A DNA stretch of 64,000 bases from Pelagibacteraceae bacterium AG-359-O02 (lineage in GTDB: Bacteria; Pseudomonadota; Alphaproteobacteria; Pelagibacterales; Pelagibacteraceae), in assembly GCA_003280485.1 (NCBI GenBank), contig QCEU01000002.1:92406-156405 (forward strand). The letters are read 5' to 3'. A program made the translations under genes and the position numbers. Below the pieces are notes generated by a model. The model ran no database searches, had not been told where the DNA came from, and saw nothing but the letters and a program-made list of their open reading frames with translations. Below, piece by piece: positions 8,247 to 16,312 of this stretch (positions are counted from its first letter, which is position 1; each line of letters opens with the position of its first letter).

Positions 8247-9309
8247 TTTTTTTTAAACCTAAAAATTTTATTTTAAAAAATAATAAATAATCAGACCCAA
8301 GAAGAAAAAATAAAATCATTCCTTGAAAAACTTGACCTGTATATTTTGGTACTTGCAAAAATATCTGAGCTGTTTCTGCTCCTAAATAAGTTAGAGCAAC
8401 AATTAGAGATGCAAAAATTATTCCAATTGGATTTAGTCTTCCTAAAAAAGCAACAATTATTGCCGTGAAGCCATAATCAGGGGAAATATTTCTATGTAAT
8501 TGTCCTATTGGCCCTGTTATCTCTCCTACACCCGCAAGACCAGCGCATGCTCCACTAATCATAAAAACAATAATAATCATTGTCTTACCTTTGAACCCTG
8601 CATATTTTGCAGTTTTTAAACTTAAGCCTGAAACTTTTATTTGAAAACCTAAATAAGTTTTGTACAAAATAAGCCAACTTAAGAATACAGTGATTAGAGT
8701 AATAAATATTCCAGCATGAATTCTTAAACCGTCAAATAAAATTGGCATTCTTGCAGAATCACTAAATTGTCTTGTCTCTGGAAAATTAAAACCTTCAGGA
8801 TTGCTCCAAGGACCAACCACTAAATAATCTAATAATAATTTTGCAACATAGACAAGCATTAAACTGACTAAAATTTCATTAGTATTAAAATAGGTTTTTA
8901 AAATTGCTGGTATCATTGCAAACAGCATCCCACCAATTGCTCCAGACAAAATAATTAATGGTAAAACATAAAATCCATCATGATTATAAAATAACAAAGC
9001 AACTCCGCCGCCGACTATTCCACCAAAAATCAGCTGACCCTCTGCACCAATATTCCAATTATTACTTTTAAAACAATAAGATAAACCTATCGCTATTAAA
9101 CAAAGCGGTGTAGCTTTTACCAAAAGTTCACTTAATCCGTATAAATCTGAAATTGGGGTAATAAAAAAAAATTTTAAAGCCTCAATAGGATTAAAACCTA
9201 AAATAAAAAAAATAATTCCACCACCAAATAATGTGAGAAAAATCGCTAAAACCGGTGTTAAAAAGTAAATTGATCGAGATACATCGTTACGCTTTTCAAT
9301 TTTAATCAA
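8236..9309 (-). CDS. ABC transporter permease, nucleoside/simple-sugar type (first permease)
   Basis: Partner channel subunit, 357 residues, similar in layout to NupP (YufP). It has a leading membrane helix near 18-38, SNNWNIGAEGQLIFGGI near 82-98 (the motif equivalent to GVLNLG in the other permease), and KVSGLSLKTAKYAGFKGKT near 225-243 as the ATPase-contact loop. It overlaps the ATPase gene by 8 bases upstream and the other permease by 11 downstream, so translation is coupled and subunits are made in step. Confidence 0.9.
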   Translation of the reverse strand: MIKIEKRNDVSRSIYFLTPVLAIFLTLFGGGIIFFILGFNPIEALKFFFITPISDLYGLSELLVKATPLCLIAIGLSYCFKSNNWNIGAEGQLIFGGIVGGGVALLFYNHDGFYVLPLIILSGAIGGMLFAMIPAILKTYFNTNEILVSLMLVYVAKLLLDYLVVGPWSNPEGFNFPETRQFSDSARMPILFDGLRIHAGIFITLITVFLSWLILYKTYLGFQIKVSGLSLKTAKYAGFKGKTMIIIVFMISGACAGLAGVGEITGPIGQLHRNISPDYGFTAIIVAFLGRLNPIGIIFASLIVALTYLGAETAQIFLQVPKYTGQVFQGMILFFLLGSDYLLFFKIKFLGLKKNEL

Positions 9310-10801
9310 TTAAACCTCCTCCCATCAAAATTCCTAATTTTTCAGCCGTAACAGTATCTGCATTCATTATTTTAGATAGTTTACCTTTATAAATTACACA
9401 AATACGGTCACTTAATTTTAATAGTTCATCGTTATCAGTAGAAATTAATATTGATGATTTTCCTTGTTCATTAATTTGAATTAATGTTTCATGAATATAG
9501 TTGATCGCACCAACATCAAGACCCCATGTGGGGTTAAAACATACCAACAATTCAGGCGAAGTAATTAATTCTCTTCCAATAATTAATTTTTGAAGATTTC
9601 CGCCAGATAAAAATTGACTTTTTAATTCAACATTGTCTGTATTAACAGAAAAATTAGAAAGTATTTTCTGTGTGTGTTCTTTTATTTTCTTCTCATTCAC
9701 TAAACCTTTTTCAAAAAAGTTTGATGACTTAAAATTATTTAATGCAACATTTTCATATATCTTTAACTCAGGGACTGCAGCTTGAGAGATGCGATCTTCA
9801 GGTGAAAAAGCCATAAGGTATTCTCTTCTTTCTCTAGGATTCAACTTACCAATTTCTTTATTTCTAAACATTATAGAAGTACCTTCGGTAATTATTTCTC
9901 CACTCAGTATTTGGAATAATTCATTTTGTCCATTTCCTGAAATCCCAGCTATACCTAAACACTCTCCTTTTTTTAAAGAAAGGTTTAAATTATTTAAATT
10001 TGTTTCATATGGGTCGTCACTTTTAAAATTTAAATTTGAGATTTTTAAAATTTCCTCGCTATTTTTAAAATTATTAATTTTTTTTTTAATAGTATTTAAA
10101 TTTTCACCTACCATTTTATTTGCTAAACTCTCAATTTTTTCATCAATTGTATTACTAACCGAAACAACTTTGCCTTTTCTCATTACGGCTACCTCATCAC
10201 AAAGTGACAAAACTTCTTTTAATTTGTGAGTAATATAAATAATTAAAATTCCATCTTTAGAAAATTGTTTTAAAGAAATAAATAAATCATCAGTTTCTTG
10301 TTCAGTTAAAACTGATGTAGGTTCATCCATAATCAATACTTTTGGATTTCTAATTAAACACCTTATAATTTCTACTTTTTGTTTTTGACCTGCTGATAAA
10401 TTTAGAACTGGAATATCTAGATCAATTTTAAAATTGTACTTTTCTAATATATCGTTGACTAAAACTCTTAGATCTTCATCTTTTTTGTCACTATCGATGC
10501 TTAAATTTTCAAATACTGATAAAGTCTCAAAGAGGTTGAAATGTTGAAAAACCATTCCAATATTATTTTTTTTGGCATCCAGGGGAGAGTTAAGTTTAAT
10601 TCTTTCATTATTTAAAAAAACTTCGCCCTCATCAGGTTTTACTACTCCAGACAAGATTTTAACTAGCGTAGACTTGCCAGCTCCATTTTCTCCCAATAAT
10701 GCATATATTTTCCCACTTCCAAATTCCAATGATACTTTATCGTTTGCAATACATCCTGGATAAATTTTTGAAATTTCTGATACTTTAAGTTTTGTGTTCA
10801 T
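9302..10801 (-). CDS. ABC transporter ATPase with two nucleotide-binding domains
   Basis: Energy-coupling subunit of the BMP importer, 499 residues in two ABC cassettes like NupO (YufO). The first has a full Walker A (GENGAGKST, about 36-44), signature LSAGQKQK near 139 and Walker B VLIMDEPTS near 159-167. The second has a degenerate Walker A (GISGNGQNE, near 285) and signature LSGGNLQK near 399, typical of this family where only one site hydrolyses well. It is the first gene of the four-gene operon, with an exact TATAAT about 50 bases upstream. Confidence 0.92.
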   Translation of the reverse strand: MNTKLKVSEISKIYPGCIANDKVSLEFGSGKIYALLGENGAGKSTLVKILSGVVKPDEGEVFLNNERIKLNSPLDAKKNNIGMVFQHFNLFETLSVFENLSIDSDKKDEDLRVLVNDILEKYNFKIDLDIPVLNLSAGQKQKVEIIRCLIRNPKVLIMDEPTSVLTEQETDDLFISLKQFSKDGILIIYITHKLKEVLSLCDEVAVMRKGKVVSVSNTIDEKIESLANKMVGENLNTIKKKINNFKNSEEILKISNLNFKSDDPYETNLNNLNLSLKKGECLGIAGISGNGQNELFQILSGEIITEGTSIMFRNKEIGKLNPRERREYLMAFSPEDRISQAAVPELKIYENVALNNFKSSNFFEKGLVNEKKIKEHTQKILSNFSVNTDNVELKSQFLSGGNLQKLIIGRELITSPELLVCFNPTWGLDVGAINYIHETLIQINEQGKSSILISTDNDELLKLSDRICVIYKGKLSKIMNADTVTAEKLGILMGGGLID

Positions 10802-10851
10802 TAGAATCGGTTTGATAGTAATAAAAATAAAGAATTAAGTAATATAAATAC

Positions 10852-10857
10852 ATTATA
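10852..10857 (-). promoter_or_regulatory. Candidate promoter -10 element of the BMP transporter operon
   Basis: An exact TATAAT on the minus strand, with transcription expected near 10845, about 45 bases before the ATPase start. The -35 region about 17-18 bases upstream is AT-rich with only a weak match to consensus. Confidence 0.35.
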
Positions 10858-10940
10858 TTTATCCAATTTTGATGGAAAACTTATTTTTTTTTCAACTTTT
10901 AAGTTAATCTTTTGTCACATTTCAGTATTATAAATAAATT

Positions 10941-11243
10941 ATGAAAATTAGATTTGTGATTACATTAATATCAATACTTTTTTTAACTGTAGGCTGCCAA
11001 ACTATTCAGAATAAAACTGACGAAGTTGTAGAAAAAGAAAATAAAAAATATGGTTTATTTGTTGGTGGAGATGTTAATAAAATGAAGTTAGAATTAGGGG
11101 CTCCCAACGAAGATATGGTCAATGATACTGGCAATGAAGTTTTAATTTATAAAACAAAAAAATATGGTGTACCCTGTGAAAGAAGATTTGAAGTCAATGC
11201 CGGTGGAACTATTATTGCTTTCAGTTCAAGTGGATGTTTTTAA
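10941..11243 (+). CDS. Small lipoprotein with SmpA/BamE-like pattern
   Basis: A 100-residue exported lipoprotein. Signal helix ISILFLTV is followed by the lipobox LTVGC, putting the lipidated Cys at residue 19. The mature part contains GDVNKMKLELGAPNEDM and then VLIYKTKKYGVPCERRFEV, which follows the helix, LGxP turn and strand order of SmpA/BamE-like domains. Two further Cys (about 81 and 99) could form a disulfide. The family call is tentative: the domain is short, and genuine BamE is usually linked to other genes. It converges on the hsp20 gene. Confidence 0.7.
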   Translation: MKIRFVITLISILFLTVGCQTIQNKTDEVVEKENKKYGLFVGGDVNKMKLELGAPNEDMVNDTGNEVLIYKTKKYGVPCERRFEVNAGGTIIAFSSSGCF

Positions 11244-11244
11244 A

Positions 11245-11266
11245 CTTGTGGGGCGAACCCCACAAG
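11245..11266. terminator. GC-rich hairpin between lipoprotein and hsp20 genes
   Basis: A perfect 9-bp stem (CTTGTGGGG / CCCCACAAG) with a 4-base loop, CGAA on the plus strand and TTCG on the minus strand. On the minus strand it is followed by TTTAAAA and sits 16 bases after the hsp20 stop, so it can end that transcript. On the plus strand it follows the lipoprotein stop directly but lacks a T run. A small second dyad (AAGG/CCTT) lies at 11268-11280. Confidence 0.7.
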
Positions 11267-11281
11267 CAAGGTTAGTCCTTA

Positions 11282-11728
11282 TTACTTAATATCAATAAGT
11301 CTTTTTTTCTTGTGATCTGGTAAAATTCTTTCACAAGCAATTGTTAAAAGACCATCCTTAAGTTCAGCTCCGTTTACTTTTACATCATCTGCAATAGTAA
11401 AAGATCTCGCGAATTGTCTTTGTGATATTCCTTTGTGAATTATTTCACCATCTACATTTTGATCATCAGATTTATTAAGCTGTTTAGTTCTAACTGTTAA
11501 TATATTATCTTCAAACTCAACCTCGACATCTTTTTTATTAAAACCAGCTAAAGCAACTTCTATTGAATAATGGTCTTTACCAGTTTTTCTTATGTTATAT
11601 GGTGGATAATTTGATTGCATTGTCATGCCACCATTACCAAGCATACTTTCGAATTGGTCGAACATATCGTCAAAACCAATAGAAAATGGTCTTAGTGAGT
11701 TAAAGATAGATAGATCCTTACTTGTCAT
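11282..11728 (-). CDS. Small heat-shock protein, Hsp20/IbpA family
   Basis: ATP-independent holdase that binds unfolding proteins. The 148 residues show an N-terminal arm (IFNSLRPFSIGFDDMFDQF), an alpha-crystallin domain from about 42 to 135 beginning PPYNIRKTGKDHYSIEVALAG, and a short tail. The usual alpha-crystallin core pattern (LADGVL-like) appears as LKDGLLTI near 127. The C-terminal I-x-I/V anchor is not obvious. It is a single gene with its own leader, which carries a probable RpoH promoter and a ROSE-like RNA thermometer, and a terminator behind it. Confidence 0.93.
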   Translation of the reverse strand: MTSKDLSIFNSLRPFSIGFDDMFDQFESMLGNGGMTMQSNYPPYNIRKTGKDHYSIEVALAGFNKKDVEVEFEDNILTVRTKQLNKSDDQNVDGEIIHKGISQRQFARSFTIADDVKVNGAELKDGLLTIACERILPDHKKKRLIDIK

Positions 11729-11733
11729 ATTTA

Positions 11734-11783
11734 CTCCTTTTTTTAAGCAAGTTAATTTATGTAAGCCCCATTAGGCGACTTAC
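11734..11783 (-). promoter_or_regulatory. Two-hairpin leader of hsp20, ROSE-like RNA thermometer candidate
   Basis: On the minus strand the ribosome site AAGGAG (11739-11734), 5 bases before the ATG, faces CUUGCUU at 11751-11745. Pairing gives C-G, U-A, U-G, then a bulged G (11748), then C-G, U-A, U-A around a five-A loop, with one more A-U pair at the base. UU(G)CU against AGGA with a bulged G is the defining anti-Shine-Dalgarno pairing of ROSE elements, which control hsp20 genes in other alphaproteobacteria. An upstream hairpin lies at 11783-11761 (GTAAG/CTTAC outer stem, GC-rich inner stem, TAAT loop). Prediction is by hand only. Confidence 0.6.
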
Positions 11784-11790
11784 TTTTTAT

Positions 11791-11817
11791 ATATGGTGAT
11801 TAAATATAAAATTTCAA
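11791..11817 (-). promoter_or_regulatory. Probable RpoH (sigma-32) promoter of hsp20
   Basis: On the minus strand TTGAAA (11817-11812) is followed by 13 bases and then CACCATAT (11798-11791). This fits CTTGAAA-N13-CCCCATNT with one mismatch in the -10 element and a T/A in place of the leading C. Transcription would begin near 11784, exactly at the first leader hairpin. This supports a short leader made only of the two hairpins. Confidence 0.55.
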
Positions 11818-11828
11818 TACAAGATTAT

Positions 11829-13904
11829 TTAAATCTTTTCTGCAATTTTTAAAGCAAAAGCATAATCAACAGCTATTTCCTCAATTGCACCATCTCTGCC
11901 AGATTTTCCTCCATGACCAGCGTTCATCTCAGTTTTTAATAATAGTAAATTATTATCTGTTTTATAGTCTCTTAGTTTTGCAGTAAATTTTGCTGGTTCA
12001 TCAAACAGAACTCTATTGTCACTAAGACTAGTAGTGATTAAAATATTTGGATAATCCATTTTTTTAATATTGTTATAAGGAGCGTATGAATAAATATAGT
12101 CAAAATGATCCTTGTTATCTTTAGCATTTCCAAATTCATCAAATTCTCCAATTGTTAACGGTAGAGAATGGTCAAGATTAGTAGTCAAGGAGTCTACAAA
12201 CGGCACAGCCATTATTAACCCTAAAAATAGCTCAGGTGCTTCATTTACAACTGCCCCCATCAACAACCCTCCTGCCGAACCACCCATGCCTATAATTTTT
12301 CCTTTAGAAGTATATTTTTTTTCAATTAAGAATTTTCCAACAGCGATATAATCTTCAAATGTATTTTTTTTGTTTAAAAGTTTTCCCTCCTTCCACCATT
12401 TCATTCCTCTTTCCATTCCTCCCCTAATATGTGCCGTAACCCAAATTATATTTCTATCAATGAGGCTTAGTCGTGTAGATGAAAAACCAGGAGACATCGA
12501 ATTTCCATAAGAACCATAGCCATATAGTAGAAGGTTTGATGATCCATCCAGAATTGTATCCTTATGTCTTGTTATAGTTATTGGTACCATTCTTCCATCA
12601 TGAGATGGGCATTCAATACGTTCAACCACATAATCATTTGAATTATGTCCAGAAGGAATTTCTTGTTCCTTAACAAGTTTTTTTTCTTTTGATTTTAAAT
12701 TATATAAATATGTTCTTCCTGGTGTTTTAGGGGAAGAATATGATAAATATACATTGTCGGTATTTTTATCTTTTTGTATCAAAGATATACTTGGCACAAT
12801 TACTTTTTCGTCACTAAAAATTATCTCTTCTTCTTTATTTGTCTTCGGATCACGTAAAATTATTTTTCCAAGTGCATTAGATGTTTCAGATCTAATTATC
12901 CAATTATTTAAAAATACTAAACCTCCTATCAATACTTCATTTTTTGCAGGAACAAATGTCTCCCATTTTTGTTCAACTAAATCAGTACACCTAACAATTT
13001 TAAAATCTTCGGCATTTTCATTTGTATGTTTATAAAAATAGTTATCCCAAGAATTTACTGAGTAAATTATACCTCTTTTTCTCTTTTGGATTAATTTAGG
13101 ATTTGGAATATTTTCATCAACTCTAAAGTAATATTGTTCCGAGGTGTTATGATCAGAACTTGTAATCATAAAATATTTTTCATCTGAACTTAAGCCAATT
13201 CCAACGGTAAATGCTTCACTTTTTTCTTCAAAGATCAATAAATCATCTTTTGTTGCTGTTCCAATTTCATGTCGATAAATAGTTCTAGGCCTGTGATGTT
13301 CGTCTAACTTAGAGTAAAAAATATATTTATCATCCAAACTAAATTCGATGCTACCACTCGTCTCTGCAATTTCTTCGGTGACTAAATTTCCAGATTTTAT
13401 ATTTCTTATATAAATTGTGTAATACTCAGATCCTTTTAAATCTAAAGAATATCCAAGAAACTCATCGTTGAAGCTTACCTCTAAGTCTCCTAAACCAAAA
13501 TACTCTGTTTTAAGCTTATCCTTCTCTTTATCGCCATTCCATATTTCCTCAACTTTTTCCTCACCAATTTTTCTTCTTAATTTAATAGAATAATTTCCTT
13601 TTGTAGTAGTTTTAGTCCAATACTCATAATTTTTATCTTTGTAAGGAAGTGACTCATCATCCAGTTTGATTCTTGCTTTAATTTCATCAAAAAGTTTTTT
13701 TTGAATATCTTTAGTATCTTTCATTTGATCAGAAAAAAACTCATTTTCATCTTCTAAATATTTTCTTACTTCAGGCAAAAGTTTGGAGCTATCCCTTAAA
13801 ACCTCTAGAATATTCGGTTGATGGATCCAACTATAATCATCTGTCCAAGTCTTGTTGTGACAAGATTTTATTTCAGGTTTCTTTTCAAGCTGTGGTAATT
13901 TCAT
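11829..13904 (-). CDS. ptrB: Oligopeptidase B (prolyl oligopeptidase family S9A)
   Basis: Cytoplasmic serine peptidase that cuts short peptides after basic residues. At 691 residues it is full length. Residues 1-70 give the opening DDYSWIHQPN region, about 70-400 the seven-blade propeller (YTIYIRNIKSG, FSLDDKYIFYSKLDEHHRP), and the C-terminal hydrolase has GGSAGGLL with the nucleophile Ser near 543. HxRGGxERG-type AHIRGGMERGMKWW lies near 490, and the catalytic His is in NAGHGGKSGR near 663. No signal peptide is present. It may aid peptide turnover. It is divergent from the J-protein gene with only 18 bases between starts. Confidence 0.92.
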   Translation of the reverse strand: MKLPQLEKKPEIKSCHNKTWTDDYSWIHQPNILEVLRDSSKLLPEVRKYLEDENEFFSDQMKDTKDIQKKLFDEIKARIKLDDESLPYKDKNYEYWTKTTTKGNYSIKLRRKIGEEKVEEIWNGDKEKDKLKTEYFGLGDLEVSFNDEFLGYSLDLKGSEYYTIYIRNIKSGNLVTEEIAETSGSIEFSLDDKYIFYSKLDEHHRPRTIYRHEIGTATKDDLLIFEEKSEAFTVGIGLSSDEKYFMITSSDHNTSEQYYFRVDENIPNPKLIQKRKRGIIYSVNSWDNYFYKHTNENAEDFKIVRCTDLVEQKWETFVPAKNEVLIGGLVFLNNWIIRSETSNALGKIILRDPKTNKEEEIIFSDEKVIVPSISLIQKDKNTDNVYLSYSSPKTPGRTYLYNLKSKEKKLVKEQEIPSGHNSNDYVVERIECPSHDGRMVPITITRHKDTILDGSSNLLLYGYGSYGNSMSPGFSSTRLSLIDRNIIWVTAHIRGGMERGMKWWKEGKLLNKKNTFEDYIAVGKFLIEKKYTSKGKIIGMGGSAGGLLMGAVVNEAPELFLGLIMAVPFVDSLTTNLDHSLPLTIGEFDEFGNAKDNKDHFDYIYSYAPYNNIKKMDYPNILITTSLSDNRVLFDEPAKFTAKLRDYKTDNNLLLLKTEMNAGHGGKSGRDGAIEEIAVDYAFALKIAEKI

Positions 13905-13922
13905 TTTGAATTGAATTAATAT

Positions 13923-14432
13923 ATGAATATTTTTTTTATAACACTGATTATTTTTGTCATTGTATATGTTCTTCTGACTTGGTTTGCTAGGACCTCAGCA
14001 AAAAAAATTTCAAAATTTATAAGAATATTAATTATTTTTTCTGCGATAGTATTGGCCATTATAATGGCCTATGCTGGAAGATATATATTTTCATTACCCT
14101 TTGTACTCGCAATCTTACCACTGATAAAAACTAAAGCTGGAATATCTTTATTTCAACTTCTCAGATTATGGGGTCTTTTTAGAGTTTTAAGAAATTCGGG
14201 AAGATTTAATTTTAATAATTTTAATCAATCAGTTAATAAACAAAGCTTATCCGTAGATGAGGCTTACAAGATACTAAATTTAAAATCTGATATAAAATAT
14301 ACCAAAACCCAAGTAATGCAGTCATATAAATCTATCATGAAAAAAATTCATCCAGATGTAAGCCCTGAGTTAGCTAGGCTAGCCTCAATAGTGAATGAAG
14401 CAAAAGAAATTGTTATAAAAAATATTAGTTAA
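13923..14432 (+). CDS. Membrane-anchored J-domain protein (TIM14/DnaJ-like)
   Basis: Co-chaperone likely to recruit DnaK to the inner membrane. In 169 residues it has an N-terminal helix (FFITLIIFVIVYVLLTWF), two more hydrophobic segments at about 34-50 and 54-70, and a C-terminal J-like domain beginning SVDEAYKILNLKSD near 116. The diagnostic HPD motif is at about 143-145 (KKIHPDVSPE). The J domain is at the very C-terminus, as in mitochondrial Pam18/TIM14 and its alphaproteobacterial relatives, not as in DnaJ. It overlaps the convergent glycosyltransferase by 8 bases. Confidence 0.85.
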   Translation: MNIFFITLIIFVIVYVLLTWFARTSAKKISKFIRILIIFSAIVLAIIMAYAGRYIFSLPFVLAILPLIKTKAGISLFQLLRLWGLFRVLRNSGRFNFNNFNQSVNKQSLSVDEAYKILNLKSDIKYTKTQVMQSYKSIMKKIHPDVSPELARLASIVNEAKEIVIKNIS

Positions 14433-15378
14433 TAATTGATTTAAATTTTTCATAAATTTTCTCTGGATTAATTTTCTCTTTACCCATTGAATTATGGGAA
14501 ACACTCTCCATTCCGTCAGGAATTATTGGATACATATTTGGGCTGTAATTACCATACAGTAACGGGGTATCACACATCAAAACTATTGTAGGAATATTTA
14601 AAGCAGAAGAGAGGTGACTAAAACTCGAGTCATTACAAATTGATATTTTGCAAGTTTTGATAATTGGTAATATTTCTGAAATTGAATAATTATCTAGAGG
14701 GATACAATACTTTTTATAGGAAGATAGTATATCGTTAAGAATGATTTGTTCTTCTTCATTCTTACCTGTTGCTAAATAAAAAATACATTCATAATTTTTA
14801 ATAGCTCGACTTATAAATTTTTTAAATTTTTCAGCTGGTATTCTTTTTGTGGGGCCAGACCCACCAATTCCTAATAAAATTTTAATTTTTTTTTTTGAAA
14901 TTGAAATATTTTGATTAGAGAATTTGATTGTACTCTCATCTATTTTTATTTGAGGATTACTCTCAACATTTAAATTAACCTTGTTCAATAATCTTTGCGC
15001 AGCCTTTATTACATGCTGCTCTTTTTTTTCAAAAAGTGGGTACTGATAAATACTTTTAATACCTGCAATTTTACAAATCATTCTATACCTTAGCGATGAA
15101 TTAAATATAAATACTTTTTCAAATAACCTTTTCTTTATTTCTTTTTTAAGTCTAAAGAAGCCTAAAATACCGTTATGTTGATTATTTTTGTTATCCCTTT
15201 TTAAATAAATTATTTCTTTTATATATTTTAAATTATCTGTGTATTCTTTTGCTTTTGTACTTTCTTTTATTAAAAGTGTAACAGGTGTATTATATTTTTT
15301 AGAGATAGCTTCTATAAAGGGTAAGAAAATTACCATGTCTCCAATACCCATTCGGTTTTGTATAACAAGAATATTCAT
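14425..15378 (-). CDS. Glycosyltransferase family 9 (heptosyltransferase-like)
   Basis: Probably adds a heptose or similar sugar to lipopolysaccharide core on the inner face of the membrane. The 317 residues start with the GT9 signature VIQNRMGIGDMVIFLPFIEA. The second half holds ILLGIGGSGPTKRIPAEKF near 167-185 and CNDSSFSHLSSALNIPTIVL near 246-265, equivalent to the nucleotide-sugar binding and acidic region of WaaC/WaaF. The acceptor is unknown. It is a single gene; LPS genes waaA, lpxK and lpxL lie 21 kb away. Confidence 0.85.
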   Translation of the reverse strand: MNILVIQNRMGIGDMVIFLPFIEAISKKYNTPVTLLIKESTKAKEYTDNLKYIKEIIYLKRDNKNNQHNGILGFFRLKKEIKKRLFEKVFIFNSSLRYRMICKIAGIKSIYQYPLFEKKEQHVIKAAQRLLNKVNLNVESNPQIKIDESTIKFSNQNISISKKKIKILLGIGGSGPTKRIPAEKFKKFISRAIKNYECIFYLATGKNEEEQIILNDILSSYKKYCIPLDNYSISEILPIIKTCKISICNDSSFSHLSSALNIPTIVLMCDTPLLYGNYSPNMYPIIPDGMESVSHNSMGKEKINPEKIYEKFKSIIN

Positions 15379-15426
15379 ACGTTTTTATAACCTTTACTAA
15401 TTTGAATTTTTATATAAATTTTAGCT

Positions 15427-16311
15427 ATGGAACAAATTAAAGGTGTATATGCTGCAGGGTTATCAGTGTTAGATGAAAATCTTGCATTAGATGTTAAAAA
15501 TACCATTAAACACGCAGAAAATGTTATTAATTTAGGTTGCCATGGAGTCGTTTTCTTTGGCAGCACTGGTCAGTCTCAACTGATATCTTTAAGTGAAAAA
15601 ATTCAATTAATAAATGAGCTCCCTAAAAGTAAGTACAAAAATAAATTTATAATTGGAACTGGTCTAAATTCTTTAATTGATACTATCAATTTAATGAAAA
15701 TTTCGAAATCAATGGGTTTTAATAATTTTTTAATTATGCCTCCCGCTTATTATAAATACGGTGACGAAGAGGTAATTAATTTTTATTCAAAAATAATAAA
15801 TGAAATCAATGATTGTAAGATTATTTTATATAATTTCGAAAAGCTTTGTGGTTACAAGTTTAGTATTCAATCTGTTGAAAATTTAGTTAAAAAATTTCCT
15901 AACCAAATCGTTGGTGTGAAAGATAGCAGTTATAATTTATTTGAAACTTTAAAAATAAAAAATTTTTCAATCTTTCCGGGATCTGAGGCAAAATTATTAA
16001 AAGGATTAGAGCTTGGATGTGATGGGATAATTACAGCAACTACAAATGTTACGGGGCACCTAGCTAGAGAAATTTACGATAACTTTTATAATAACTTATC
16101 ACTGGAAGCAAATCAAAATTTGTGTGATGTAAGAATGTCATTTGATAAATATAACTTAATTTCAGGACTACATACTCTAATGGCACAAAAAAATTCAGTT
16201 TATAAAAATCTTTTGCCTCCATTAAAATTATTAGATGAAACAGAGAAAAATAATCTTCTAGCAAATTTAAAGAAACTTAATTTTAATATGGAGATACTAA
16301 AAGCAGCATAA
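15427..16311 (+). CDS. DapA/N-acetylneuraminate lyase superfamily aldolase, not a typical DapA
   Basis: A class I (Schiff-base) aldolase of 294 residues with a TIM-barrel. The Schiff-base Lys is in GVKDSS (about residue 165) and the proton-relay Tyr in LYNF (about 136). The substrate loop reads GSTGQS instead of GTTGE. After the Tyr the sequence is NFEKLCGYKF, without the Arg that binds the second carboxylate in dihydrodipicolinate synthase. So lysine synthesis is unlikely and a keto-acid aldolase or lyase is more probable. The substrate is unknown. It ends 1 base before the cfa gene, implying one operon. Confidence 0.82.
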   Translation: MEQIKGVYAAGLSVLDENLALDVKNTIKHAENVINLGCHGVVFFGSTGQSQLISLSEKIQLINELPKSKYKNKFIIGTGLNSLIDTINLMKISKSMGFNNFLIMPPAYYKYGDEEVINFYSKIINEINDCKIILYNFEKLCGYKFSIQSVENLVKKFPNQIVGVKDSSYNLFETLKIKNFSIFPGSEAKLLKGLELGCDGIITATTNVTGHLAREIYDNFYNNLSLEANQNLCDVRMSFDKYNLISGLHTLMAQKNSVYKNLLPPLKLLDETEKNNLLANLKKLNFNMEILKAA

Positions 16312-16312
16312 A

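Noticed and set aside
15375-15566. Minus-strand ORF across the start of the DapA-like gene
   Set aside because: It is antisense to the conserved N-terminus (GVVFFGSTGQ region) of the aldolase and has no family pattern.
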